From positions 1-33,506 of the forward strand of contig JAMCRN010000020.1 in the NCBI GenBank assembly GCA_023380585.1: 33,506 bases of DNA. Reading direction: 5' to 3'. The notes under the pieces were generated by a model. That model ran no database searches, was not told the DNA's origin, and saw nothing but the letters and a program-made list of their open reading frames with translations. Position 1 is the stretch's first letter. Each line of letters opens with the position of its first letter. This document shows, one piece after another, positions 1-7,989 of this stretch. Both the position numbers and the translations under genes were made by a program. This DNA comes from Candidatus Parvarchaeota archaeon. GTDB lineage: Archaea; Nanobdellota; Nanobdellia; Parvarchaeales; Parvarchaeaceae.

Positions 1-400
1 ACTTCGCAGCTTGCTCCACAGTCTTTGGCTCTCCCCATCCTGGTTGTGCACAAGCAGCCAAGGGTACAGGTGTTCACTGGTTAAAGGGGACCGTGAGCTG
101 AGTTTAGGCCGCCGCGAGGCAGGCCGGGAGTTAACTAGTGGGGGTGTTCGATGCTTGAATGGAAGATTCGACTAGTACGAAAGGAACAGCGAGTCGGCGC
201 CTCTAGTTAGCGGCTATCTGACAAGGTACGCCGCGTCGCCACGCGCTAAGGGATAAGAGCTGAAGGCATCTAAGCTTGAAACCCTCCGTAAAAATAAGCA
301 TCGTTATAGGCTGGGGGAAGAAGACCCCGTTGATAGAATCGGCGTGTAAGAACTAAGGCGTAAGCCGAGGTTTTCAGCGCACGATTACTAATAAGCCGAA
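1..400 (+). rRNA. 23S ribosomal RNA, 3' end (partial)
   Basis: This is the last part of large-subunit rRNA, running in from the left edge. Recognisable landmarks are the A-loop segment (about 73-78), the GTTTAG stretch of the peptidyl-transferase ring (about 101-106), the sarcin-ricin loop at 174-187 and the conserved GCATCTAAGC block near 265-275. The 3' end is placed near 400, after the usual ACTAATAAGCC-like terminal helix strand; it could be off by several bases. Two oddities are seen. Bases 1-24 do not match the almost universal segment that should precede GGCTC, so the window may begin inside an intron. The sarcin-ricin tetraloop reads GAAA instead of GAGA. No 5S gene follows directly. 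Confidence 0.95.
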
Positions 401-436
401 ACTAGCAATCGCACAGTCACATTCTGATAATATGTT

Positions 437-976
437 ATGTCGGGATACGATAATAGAACAGAACTGGAAGTTTTTCTTACGATAAATGGAGTAAAGCCAG
501 CTTCTATTTGTAATTTTGGATTCGGAGAAGAATATAAGAGGCTTTCGGATATGATTAAGGTCCATAAAAAGCCATCTGTCCTCACGGAATGCGGTTGTTT
601 ATTCCTAGGCAGGGATAAAAAGAGCCTTTCCGATCTCCTGGAAGCCGATTCGAAAACGGGCCTTGAGAAGGATTATTATGTAGGCATCGCTCTCGGGTAT
701 CCAGAGGAAGCAGTGTACAATTACATCATGAACCATAATAACAGCACTTTATCATGGGATTATTTTCTCCACTTACGCAAGGCCAAATCCTATGGCATAG
801 AACCGCCGAAGGCATTAGCTTATATATCATATGTGCCAGAAGAATTCGATTTATTTGAAGGGATACTACCTGAGAAGAGCTTAAAGCTCGGTCGTGAATA
901 CATGACTTTTACCCGCAGAAACAAAGTAGGACTGGCTAATAGGATAGAAGAAGAGTTTAAAGAGGATTTAATCTGA
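437..976 (+). CDS. hypothetical protein downstream of 23S rRNA
   Basis: This is a 179-residue soluble protein that I do not recognise with confidence. It has no signal peptide or membrane segment. A central stretch GIALGYPEEAV (about residues 83-93) faintly recalls the LGYP motif of DUF483-type archaeal proteins, but the Cys pair usual in that motif is absent, so this is only a hint. Codon use matches the neighbouring genes, which supports it being real. The ATG lies 36 nt after the inferred 23S end with no clear promoter between, so it may be read through from the rRNA operon. Its stop overlaps the VKOR gene tail to tail by 9 nt, and a small hairpin follows at 980-995. Confidence 0.75.
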   Translation: MSGYDNRTELEVFLTINGVKPASICNFGFGEEYKRLSDMIKVHKKPSVLTECGCLFLGRDKKSLSDLLEADSKTGLEKDYYVGIALGYPEEAVYNYIMNHNNSTLSWDYFLHLRKAKSYGIEPPKALAYISYVPEEFDLFEGILPEKSLKLGREYMTFTRRNKVGLANRIEEEFKEDLI

Positions 977-1426
977 ATTCCTGCTTTTAAGCAGGATCGC
1001 AGATGTTATCGTCAGTCCGAATATGGATATGTGCCCGAACGTGCAATACAAACAGATGTAATGTATGACGAACAACTCAAGATATATCAGATAGATCGCT
1101 ATTCCACTGGCTATAATGCCGAGGCCGAGCATTATATAATTGACCCTAGTCTTAACTCTGCGGTTCTTAGAAACAAAAATATAAACCGAAAGAGCGAGCA
1201 TCAAAGCGAAAAATCCTGCACCTAACTGGGAAAGGTCAATACCGTAGAACTTAGAATACGCACTTGTTACGACCTTTCCGCAGTCTATGTTCTGATATAT
1301 AGGGCATCCACTCGTTGGTACAACTCCAAGGTTAAAGGACAGTATAATGTACATCATGGCTCCTAGCCCCAACAGGCTGAATGCGATCAACAGATATGCC
1401 AGAATAACACGGTATTCCTTAAGCAT
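968..1426 (-). CDS. vitamin K epoxide reductase (VKOR) family membrane protein
   Basis: This is a 152-residue integral membrane oxidoreductase. Prokaryotic VKOR homologues reoxidise a DsbA-like thioredoxin partner and pass electrons to quinone, so disulfide bonds form outside the membrane. Four hydrophobic segments are visible (about 8-31, 66-85, 96-117 and 119-147). The loop cysteines C41 and C49 and the membrane-helix CxxC pair C125/C128 are all present, and the Ser-rich segment before FYGI fits the family. There is no fused thioredoxin domain, so the partner must be encoded elsewhere. The ATG is 1 nt beyond the TBP stop, which makes it the last gene of an IleRS-TBP-VKOR unit. Confidence 0.9.
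   Translation of the reverse strand: MLKEYRVILAYLLIAFSLLGLGAMMYIILSFNLGVVPTSGCPIYQNIDCGKVVTSAYSKFYGIDLSQLGAGFFALMLALSVYIFVSKNRRVKTRVNYIMLGLGIIASGIAIYLIYLELFVIHYICLYCTFGHISIFGLTITSAILLKSRNSD
980..995 (+). terminator. compact inverted repeat just past the 437-976 stop
   Basis: A perfect 7-bp inverted repeat, CCTGCTT/AAGCAGG with a 2-nt centre, starts 4 nt after the stop codon of the upstream + strand gene. It lies inside the last codons of the convergent VKOR gene. It could act as a termination or mRNA-end hairpin for the + strand gene. Archaeal termination usually depends on U-tracts rather than hairpins, so the role is uncertain. Confidence 0.3.
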
Positions 1427-1427
1427 A

Positions 1428-1961
1428 TCAGTTTACTTTTTTTATGGCGGATAAGAGTGTCTTTATTGCCCCGTCGATCTCTGAGACATTCTTAGCTCCA
1501 GTGCATACTATTTTGCCGGTTCCGAAAAGCAGGAAAGTTATCTTCGAGTTAGGCAGCTTGTAAACCAGGCCTGGGAACTGTTCAGGATTGTATTCAGTCT
1601 CGTCCACGTTGAAGGCTATCTTGTTGAGATCCAGTTTTTTGTTAAGGTTCCCGCTTGCTACTATATTCTGTATCTCCAGCTTCCATTCGGATTTTATGTT
1701 TATACCGACTTTTCTGAGTTCTTTCAGGAGCTTGCCCATCGCAGTTATTATGTCCTCCCTGGACCGTCCGCCGGTACAAACCAGTTTCCCACTTCCAAAA
1801 ACAAGAAAAGTTACGTGCATGTCTTGAAGCCTTAAAACCAGGCCTGGGAACTGTTCAGGATTATACTGGGTATTTGGAAGCTTCTTCAGCTTGATTAATT
1901 TTATAGGAGACTTTAAGGATATGCTAGCCACTATATTCTCCACCTTATATATTCTTGCCAT
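1428..1961 (-). CDS. tbp: TATA-binding protein (TBP)
   Basis: This 177-residue general transcription factor recognises TATA boxes and recruits TFB and RNA polymerase. Two direct repeats form the saddle (about residues 8-90 and 99-175). Each contains the family pattern YNPEQFPGLV, followed by a strand with FGSGK or FGTGK and then VCTG. The phenylalanines that kink DNA (for example in FPGLV and FLVFG/FLLFG) are present in both repeats. Length is typical for archaeal TBP and no acidic tail is seen. It lies one nucleotide downstream of the ileS stop codon and one upstream of the VKOR start, so cotranscription with both is likely. Confidence 0.97.
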   Translation of the reverse strand: MARIYKVENIVASISLKSPIKLIKLKKLPNTQYNPEQFPGLVLRLQDMHVTFLVFGSGKLVCTGGRSREDIITAMGKLLKELRKVGINIKSEWKLEIQNIVASGNLNKKLDLNKIAFNVDETEYNPEQFPGLVYKLPNSKITFLLFGTGKIVCTGAKNVSEIDGAIKTLLSAIKKVN

Positions 1962-1962
1962 A

Positions 1963-4900
1963 CTATCTGAACACAGATATAACGATGTTGTTCCCAGATA
2001 TATTTAAATCTTGCAATTTAAGCAGTTTTTTGCCTTTTTTCAGCTCGGAGTTCGTCCTGGCCTTTATGTCATGGATCATTGTTTCCAGCAAGTCGCTTTT
2101 TTCCGAGCCATTTACGGTCAGGCTTACCTTTATTTTCTGGTCCCGTTCCATGCCTAACTCCTTCCTTATCCCTTGTATCGTGCGTATTATCTCCCTCTTT
2201 GTCCATAAGAGCTTTACCTCGTCGGTTAATGAGGAATCCATTATTATCTTAAAATGTGATTCTTGTGACACTTTCAGGTCCGGCTTCTTTGACACAAGGA
2301 TTATATCATCCTTGGATATCTGATACCTATTCTTAGCGTCTCCTATAGAGATTCCCGCTGCCAAGTTCCTTAATAGAGTCTCCTTCGTAAGCTCCAGGAA
2401 CTTCGCAGTGACCACTGCTAAGTCCGCCTGCTTATATCTGGCTTTTAATGACTCGAAATTAAGGCGCACTTCAAATTCATTAGGGTCTATCGAATAGCTT
2501 ATGTGCAAAACGTTCCCTAATCGGTGTATTATATCCTCTATTATATCACCCTCCTTGAGCTCCGTTATAAAAAGCATGCTTATAGGTCTTTTTACAGGAA
2601 TTCTAGCTTTCTCTCTGCTTGACAGAACATCTTGAAGAAGCTGTACCGTAGTTGCCATCTTGGTTTCAAGCTGTGCATCTATTTTGCTTTCATCGACAGC
2701 CGGCAGTGAAGACAGCATGACGCTTTCCTTGCCGCCAGTAACATCGTAAGAATATTCCGATATAAATGGAGCAAACACGGAGAGCAGCGGCAGGGTCTCC
2801 TTAAAGACGGATGAAAAGACCTCGAAAGCAGGATAATCATACTCGTCAAATATCCTTGTCTTCGCCAATTTTACATATGTCCTGCTGAAATCCTCTACTA
2901 TGAAGTTTATTAGCAGATTAAGCGCGCGGTCTATCCTGAATCCCTCCATCGTTTCGAAGAATAGCTTTTTAGTAGTGTTCCATCTTGAAAGTATCCATTT
3001 GTCCTCATTTTTTATAGAGCTGGAACCGGCCTTTTTGCCCGCAAGTATTTTTATACACGAAGTATATAGATTACAAAGATTGTATACCACATTTATGGTC
3101 TTCGTCTCATCTTTTACTTCGCTTAAAGTGAATACCGCAACATCCTCTACGCCATGTTTTAATAGAGAGATTCTTAGTGCATCCCGGCTGTAACCTTCGT
3201 TTAGCATCTCTAAAAGCGGCTTGTAATTGCCCTCGCTCTTTGACAGTTTTGCGCCGTTCTCGCCAACTACAAACTTATGCATAAGGACATTTTTAAATGA
3301 AAGCCTTCCAGTCGCTATGTATCCCATTACTAGCAGGGAATAAAACCACCCTCTTATCTGGTCATTCCCTTCCGTTATGAAGTCGGCTGGGAACCATCTT
3401 GAGAATTCTTTATCAGAAGCAGGGTAATGGAGATCTGCAAAGGAAGCGGATCCGGAATCTATCCAGACATCAAGTACGTCTGGTACTCTTTCCATATTTC
3501 CGCCGCATTTTTCGCAGTTTATTTTTACCCCATCAATGCTGCTCTTATGCAGGTCATTTACGTCTTTTTTGTGGCTGAGTCTTAGCAACTCTGCCTTGCT
3601 CCCCACTACGGTCCTCTGCTTGCAGCCTTTGCATACCCAGATTGGCAGCGGAGTGTTCCAGTATCGTTGTCTCGATATGACCCAGTCCTGAGCGTTTGAT
3701 AGCCACGAAGCGAATGTGTTCTCAGAAAGAGGAGGCGCCCAGTTTATCCCACGGGACAGATCTACTAGTTCTCTCTTTATCTTGCTGATATTAAGGAACC
3801 ACTGATTGCTTGCGCGTGGTATAAGCGGTGTTTTGCACCGCCAACAGTGTGGGTACATATGCAGGACTTTTTCTTTTCCAAAAAGCGCTTTCTCGTCTTC
3901 CAAGTATTTTATTATTTTTTCTCCTGCTTTCAGTACTTCCTCGTTTTCTAACCAGCCTGCTTTATATGTGTAACGGCCGTTTTCATCTACAGGAGAGAGT
4001 ATCGGTAATCCGTTCATCATCCCTATCTTATAGTCAGATTCTCCGTGCCCCGTGGCCACATGCACAAGTCCAGTACCTTCCTTTATATCGACGAATGGTA
4101 CTCCCTCATCAGATACAAGACTTGCTCCGTCTATTACTATGCCTATCTTGTCAGAATTCTCCTTTACTTGTGGTATTTCAGGAAAAACAGGTTCGTATCT
4201 CAGGCCTATTAATTCCATTCCTTCAAATTCTCTCTTTATCTTGTAGTTTATTCCCAACTTATCAAGCACTTCCAGTCTGTCTTTTGCGATTATCATGATC
4301 CGGTCCCCGGCTTCTGCCTCTACGTATAAGAATCCGCTGTTTACAGCTATAGCGACGTTTGACGGCAGGGTCCAAGGGGTCGTAGTCCATATCAGGAGGT
4401 GTCTTCCGTCCTCTGTTCTGAATAAGACATATACAGATTCATCCTCCTTTTCATAGTATTTGTCCCTTACCTCATAATTAGCCATCGGAGTGCTGCATCT
4501 TACGCAAAACCAAGTGCTCTTGAAGCCTTCATATAAAAGGTTCATCTCATCTGCCTTTTTAATTGCAGCCCAGACAGATTCAATATAGTTATCATCATAT
4601 GTCCTGTAAGGAGCATTCCCATACCAAAGCACCCCGTAATCAAGGATCAGTGATGTGTTAGAGGCTATATGCTCCTCGACAAATCTCTTGCACTCCTCTA
4701 TGAACCTTTCCTCTCCAAACTCCTTTATCTCCTTCTTATTCTTTATCCCAAGTTTCTTCTCTACTATCACTTCTATAGGTAAACCGTGGGTATCCCACCC
4801 AGGTCTTGCTCGTACGTCGAAACCACCAAGTTGCCTGAACCTTATCATGCTGTCTTTTATGAAGATTCCGAGCATAGTCCCTTGATGGACTTCGTTAGTT

Positions 4901-5037
4901 ACGAAAGGTGGGCCGTCTAGGAAATAGAATTTATTCTTGTTCAGGTTCCTCTTTTTTATCTTATCGATTATACTCCTTCTTTTCCATCGGGAGATTATTT
5001 TAGTCTCTATCTCTTTGCTGTTGTAAAAGTCCGCCAT
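1963..5037 (-). CDS. ileS: isoleucyl-tRNA synthetase
   Basis: This is a 1024-residue class Ia synthetase that charges tRNA-Ile. The nucleotide-binding signature reads HQGT at residues 51-54, the HxGT form found in archaeal-type IleRS, and the second signature KLSKS is at 597-601. GWDTHGLPIE (80-89) distinguishes it from ValRS. The CP1 editing domain carries TTTPWTLPSN (218-227) and the GHGESD segment (330-335) with its conserved Asp. Zinc-binding Cys pairs are visible at C469/C472 and C508/C511, and an anticodon-binding domain fills the C-terminal third. The ATG is preceded by a TATA-like element at 5059-5073. Its stop is 1 nt from the TBP start. Confidence 0.97.
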   Translation of the reverse strand: MADFYNSKEIETKIISRWKRRSIIDKIKKRNLNKNKFYFLDGPPFVTNEVHQGTMLGIFIKDSMIRFRQLGGFDVRARPGWDTHGLPIEVIVEKKLGIKNKKEIKEFGEERFIEECKRFVEEHIASNTSLILDYGVLWYGNAPYRTYDDNYIESVWAAIKKADEMNLLYEGFKSTWFCVRCSTPMANYEVRDKYYEKEDESVYVLFRTEDGRHLLIWTTTPWTLPSNVAIAVNSGFLYVEAEAGDRIMIIAKDRLEVLDKLGINYKIKREFEGMELIGLRYEPVFPEIPQVKENSDKIGIVIDGASLVSDEGVPFVDIKEGTGLVHVATGHGESDYKIGMMNGLPILSPVDENGRYTYKAGWLENEEVLKAGEKIIKYLEDEKALFGKEKVLHMYPHCWRCKTPLIPRASNQWFLNISKIKRELVDLSRGINWAPPLSENTFASWLSNAQDWVISRQRYWNTPLPIWVCKGCKQRTVVGSKAELLRLSHKKDVNDLHKSSIDGVKINCEKCGGNMERVPDVLDVWIDSGSASFADLHYPASDKEFSRWFPADFITEGNDQIRGWFYSLLVMGYIATGRLSFKNVLMHKFVVGENGAKLSKSEGNYKPLLEMLNEGYSRDALRISLLKHGVEDVAVFTLSEVKDETKTINVVYNLCNLYTSCIKILAGKKAGSSSIKNEDKWILSRWNTTKKLFFETMEGFRIDRALNLLINFIVEDFSRTYVKLAKTRIFDEYDYPAFEVFSSVFKETLPLLSVFAPFISEYSYDVTGGKESVMLSSLPAVDESKIDAQLETKMATTVQLLQDVLSSREKARIPVKRPISMLFITELKEGDIIEDIIHRLGNVLHISYSIDPNEFEVRLNFESLKARYKQADLAVVTAKFLELTKETLLRNLAAGISIGDAKNRYQISKDDIILVSKKPDLKVSQESHFKIIMDSSLTDEVKLLWTKREIIRTIQGIRKELGMERDQKIKVSLTVNGSEKSDLLETMIHDIKARTNSELKKGKKLLKLQDLNISGNNIVISVFR

Positions 5038-5058
5038 AGAGGAGTATAATATGTCTTG

Positions 5059-5073
5059 ATTTATATTAATATA
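5059..5073 (-). promoter_or_regulatory. TATA box upstream of ileS
   Basis: On the minus strand this reads as an A/T-rich TATTAATATAA-type element centred about 29 nt upstream of the ileS ATG. That spacing suits a nearly leaderless archaeal transcript. It suggests that ileS-tbp-VKOR starts separately from alaS, whose stop is 42 nt upstream of the ileS start. Confidence 0.5.
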
Positions 5074-5079
5074 GCGGCA

Positions 5080-7677
5080 TTATTGGTTGCATATAAAAAA
5101 ACTTCCCTTATCTATTATATGTGAGTACTTACTTTCTAGCAACTTTTTTACACGCTCCTCTTTTGGCATTGCAAGTACTCCTATAGGTGTCTTTATAATT
5201 ATTGTTTCCTTTCCCAACCCCGTTTTCATTACAGCGGAGATTATCTTTCCCACATTTTCTAAACCTGTTGACACTTCTATTTCTTTGCCGGTTTTTGACA
5301 TGCTTTTTATCGACATGATGAGTCTTTCAGTTTCAGCGTCTTCGTACTTATCCCTGAATCTTTTCGCATCTGAAAAGAACCTGCAGGCTGTTTTTACTAT
5401 ATCGCCAGGCGTTACTCCCCACATGTTCGAAAGCGCTTTTATTATTGAGTCCTGCTCCTGTACATATCTAAGCGCAGAAGTGTACGCTTTGAACACAAGC
5501 CTTACTACTCCGTCTTGTATTTTCTCCGACTTTACAATCTTTATAAGACCTACCTCGCCGCTTCTATGGCAATGCAGGCCACCGCAGGCTTCTACATCGT
5601 AATCGCCTATATTGACTATCCTTAATTTAGAGTTAGGTATAGCTCCACCCTGGTATATAGACATACCATATTTCATCTCGGCTTTAGTCCTGTCAAGTAC
5701 AGTAACATTTATATCGAGGTCATCAGAGACTACTTTGTTCGCCAAGGCTTCTATCTCATTGAGCTTTACAGGGTCTATTCGGTCGAAATAGGTTATATCA
5801 AGATGCGCCTTGTCTACATCCTTCTCGGCACCATTTTGGAAAACAAACTCTCCAAGCACCCTCCTCGCAGCTTGATTTATTATATGGGTGGCCGTATGGT
5901 GCTTTCTAAGCAGCTCCCTCCTATCTTGGTCGACTTCAAGTTTTACAAACGAACCTGCTTTTAAGCCGAGTTCTTTTTTTAAATAATGGATTATTATATC
6001 GTTTTTTATTTTTACGTCTGTTACCTCCACCCCGTTTATTTTCCCAAGATCAGGCTTCTGGCCGCCCATTTCGGGATAGAATATCGTCTTGTCAAGTACA
6101 AGCCCGTTTCCCCCGATTTTCTTTATTATCTTGGCGCTAGTTCTAAGGAGTTTCTCGTCATAGAACATCTTCTGTGTCTTTGGAAGACCATCCAACTCCG
6201 TGTCCGTCATCTCTGCTGATTTTTGCTTTTGTGTGTTTATCTCCGTGTAAAAATCTTCAGGAAGCTCTACGGCCTTGCCCTGAGTCTCAGCCTCCTGCCT
6301 TATATCGTCTATAGTTATTCCTTTTGATTCGTATAACTGTCTCATCTTATCTCTGTCGATTTTACCAGTGGATACAACAGAAGCTACCAATTTTTTAGTC
6401 CTTATACGGAACTCCTCATATCTTTCCATCTCCTTTTGTATGACTTCTTCTGTTCTGGTCTCTTTTAGCTCTTTGAACCACTCCCCAAATTCGTTTTTAT
6501 GCTGATCTATTACTTCGTTTATACTTATCTTCCAGTTTTTGCTGTCTATGAAACCGGCTGCTCTTCTAAAGATGTTCCTCAAGTTGTACCCTCCGCCGAC
6601 ATTGCTCGGCAGAGAGCCGTCATGTATAGCTACGAGCAGTGTCCTCGTATGGTCGGCTATAGAGTATATAGCCCTCATGTCTCCTAATATCCTGCTGATC
6701 TTTGACTGCTCCATGCCGATTTCTTTTGATAATTTGGGTATTACCTTCTCCAAAGGGTATTTTTCAAAGTTTATGTCTCCTAAATACGCGTAGATTTTCC
6801 GGATCGTTTCTTCATCATATTCGACGCCTGCTTTGTCTTTTATGAAGTTTACAACTTTAGGGAACGTAGCTTCATAGAGCGTTGGAGTCTTCAAGCTGAC
6901 CCACGCCCACCTTTCCAGACCTGCGCCCATATCTATTGTCTTTGTCGGGAGGTCTTTTATCAAATCACCCGAAAGCAAGTACCTCATATAGACCTGGTTG
7001 CCGAGTTCAAGTCCCCCAAGGAAAAACTCCAAGCAGCTGCCGGCATAACCTGCACCGGCCCATGCATCCTCTACGAAAGTTACGTCTTCTTTTTTTATCT
7101 TCATGCCCTTGTTTATCCATTGGAATATGTATTTTATGGCTTCATTGTCAAAATATGTCTTCTTTTTCTTTGTGTTAAAAGCCGCTTCCTCTGCCATCAC
7201 AAAACTAGTAAGATGCCTACCTGATAGCCCGACGTTGTTTATATCATTGAACCTAAAGCATATCTGTGGTACTACAAGCGGATTTGCAGGCGGTTCTGCA
7301 GACCCGTTTATTACGTAGGGGGCAAAGTCATCTATAGCAGCTTCAACGTAATAGATATCATCTCGCCACCTAGCGACTACCGGATACCTGTTTATCTCCT
7401 TATGTCCAAACTTTTTGAACATGGATGAGAATCTCTTCCATAGTTCGGTGTAAGACAGGTTCAAAGCAGAAGGCGTTTTCTGGAGAAACGTGTACGTTCC
7501 AACGCATTCCGCGTCTCCGCATATGTTTGTATCAGAAGACGTCCAGAAATTTTTCCCGCAAGAGCTGCATTTTTTCCTAGAGAACCCCATTTTTACCAGG
7601 GAAGCGTAGGGAATGAGGCTTTTTGGGCTTTCGCTAAGCCGTTTCCTTATTATCTCTTTGGCTTTTTCTCGATCCAT
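5080..7677 (-). CDS. alaS: alanyl-tRNA synthetase
   Basis: This is an archaeal-type AlaRS of 865 residues that charges and proofreads tRNA-Ala. The N-terminus carries the archaeal Cys4 zinc site (C37, C40, C53, C58), followed by the class II catalytic core and the GGGYNLRNIFRRA segment typical of the family. The editing domain has HHTATH (593-598) and CGGLHC (698-703), the zinc and editing motifs. A C-terminal oligomerisation-like region completes it. The reading frame stays open to a TTG at 7743, but the ATG at 7677 gives the usual family N-terminus and has an A/T-rich TATA-like stretch about 26-35 nt upstream (7703-7714), so it is preferred. Confidence 0.96.
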   Translation of the reverse strand: MDREKAKEIIRKRLSESPKSLIPYASLVKMGFSRKKCSSCGKNFWTSSDTNICGDAECVGTYTFLQKTPSALNLSYTELWKRFSSMFKKFGHKEINRYPVVARWRDDIYYVEAAIDDFAPYVINGSAEPPANPLVVPQICFRFNDINNVGLSGRHLTSFVMAEEAAFNTKKKKTYFDNEAIKYIFQWINKGMKIKKEDVTFVEDAWAGAGYAGSCLEFFLGGLELGNQVYMRYLLSGDLIKDLPTKTIDMGAGLERWAWVSLKTPTLYEATFPKVVNFIKDKAGVEYDEETIRKIYAYLGDINFEKYPLEKVIPKLSKEIGMEQSKISRILGDMRAIYSIADHTRTLLVAIHDGSLPSNVGGGYNLRNIFRRAAGFIDSKNWKISINEVIDQHKNEFGEWFKELKETRTEEVIQKEMERYEEFRIRTKKLVASVVSTGKIDRDKMRQLYESKGITIDDIRQEAETQGKAVELPEDFYTEINTQKQKSAEMTDTELDGLPKTQKMFYDEKLLRTSAKIIKKIGGNGLVLDKTIFYPEMGGQKPDLGKINGVEVTDVKIKNDIIIHYLKKELGLKAGSFVKLEVDQDRRELLRKHHTATHIINQAARRVLGEFVFQNGAEKDVDKAHLDITYFDRIDPVKLNEIEALANKVVSDDLDINVTVLDRTKAEMKYGMSIYQGGAIPNSKLRIVNIGDYDVEACGGLHCHRSGEVGLIKIVKSEKIQDGVVRLVFKAYTSALRYVQEQDSIIKALSNMWGVTPGDIVKTACRFFSDAKRFRDKYEDAETERLIMSIKSMSKTGKEIEVSTGLENVGKIISAVMKTGLGKETIIIKTPIGVLAMPKEERVKKLLESKYSHIIDKGSFFICNQ

Positions 7678-7746
7678 ATCAATACATAAACTAACATATT
7701 TTTGTTTATTTATTGTTTCCGAACGTGTAAATCTATGATACAATCC

Positions 7747-7755
7747 TTTAAATTA
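7747..7755 (+). promoter_or_regulatory. TATA box for tRNA-His
   Basis: TTTAAATTA lies about 26-28 nt upstream of the first base of tRNA-His, the spacing expected for an archaeal TATA box. The same A/T-rich block also lies upstream of alaS on the opposite strand. Confidence 0.5.
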
Positions 7756-7778
7756 AACGATATGATAATATAAAACAT

Positions 7779-7850
7779 GGCCGCGATAAGCTAGTGGCAA
7801 ACTGCTGGGCTGTGGCCCCGGTTTCAGGGGTTCGAATCCCCTTCGCGGCC
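7779..7850 (+). tRNA. tRNA-His (GTG)
   Basis: A cloverleaf is readable. The acceptor GCCGCGA (7780-7786) pairs with TCGCGGC (7843-7849). The anticodon stem is CTGGG/CCCGG with loop CTGTGGC, giving anticodon GTG. The T-arm is AGGGG-TTCGAAT-CCCCT. A genomically encoded extra G at position -1 (7779) faces discriminator C73 (7850), the histidine identity pair. The D-stem has one mismatch. The terminal CCA is not fully encoded and must be completed by the CCA-adding enzyme. No intron is seen. Confidence 0.93.
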
Positions 7851-7956
7851 CATTATACAGCTCAGTGCACCATATTTGCTTATCTGTCCTGTTCTTCTGC
7901 ACTACGTGACTCCTTATTTTAAAAATAAAGAATGATGTAAAAAATGACAATAACAC

Positions 7957-7968
7957 TTTTATTATAAG
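7957..7968 (+). promoter_or_regulatory. TATA box for PolD large subunit
   Basis: TTTTATTATAAG is centred about 27 nt upstream of the ATG at 7990. This predicts a leaderless or nearly leaderless transcript. Confidence 0.5.
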
Positions 7969-7989
7969 AGAGACAATCAGACTTAGAAT

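Noticed and set aside
51-54. IleRS (5037-1963, minus strand) residues 51-54 read HQGT instead of HIGH as an anomaly
   Set aside because: Archaeal-type IleRS commonly carries HxGT at this place, so it is normal for the family. The coordinates given here are residue numbers.
401-436. 5S rRNA or tRNA directly after 23S
   Set aside because: Only 36 nt separate the rRNA from the next ORF and no 5S or tRNA features are present.
3828-4298. 156-residue ORF on the plus strand across ileS
   Set aside because: It is antisense to a well-supported synthetase, lacks family motifs and has a low-complexity Leu/Ser composition.
7678-7743. 22-residue N-terminal extension of AlaRS from a TTG at 7743
   Set aside because: Archaeal AlaRS starts at the position of ATG 7677, and TATA-like sequence lies within the proposed extension.
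7753-7956. 67-residue minus-strand ORF over tRNA-His
   Set aside because: It is read through the antisense of a tRNA gene and looks like no known protein.
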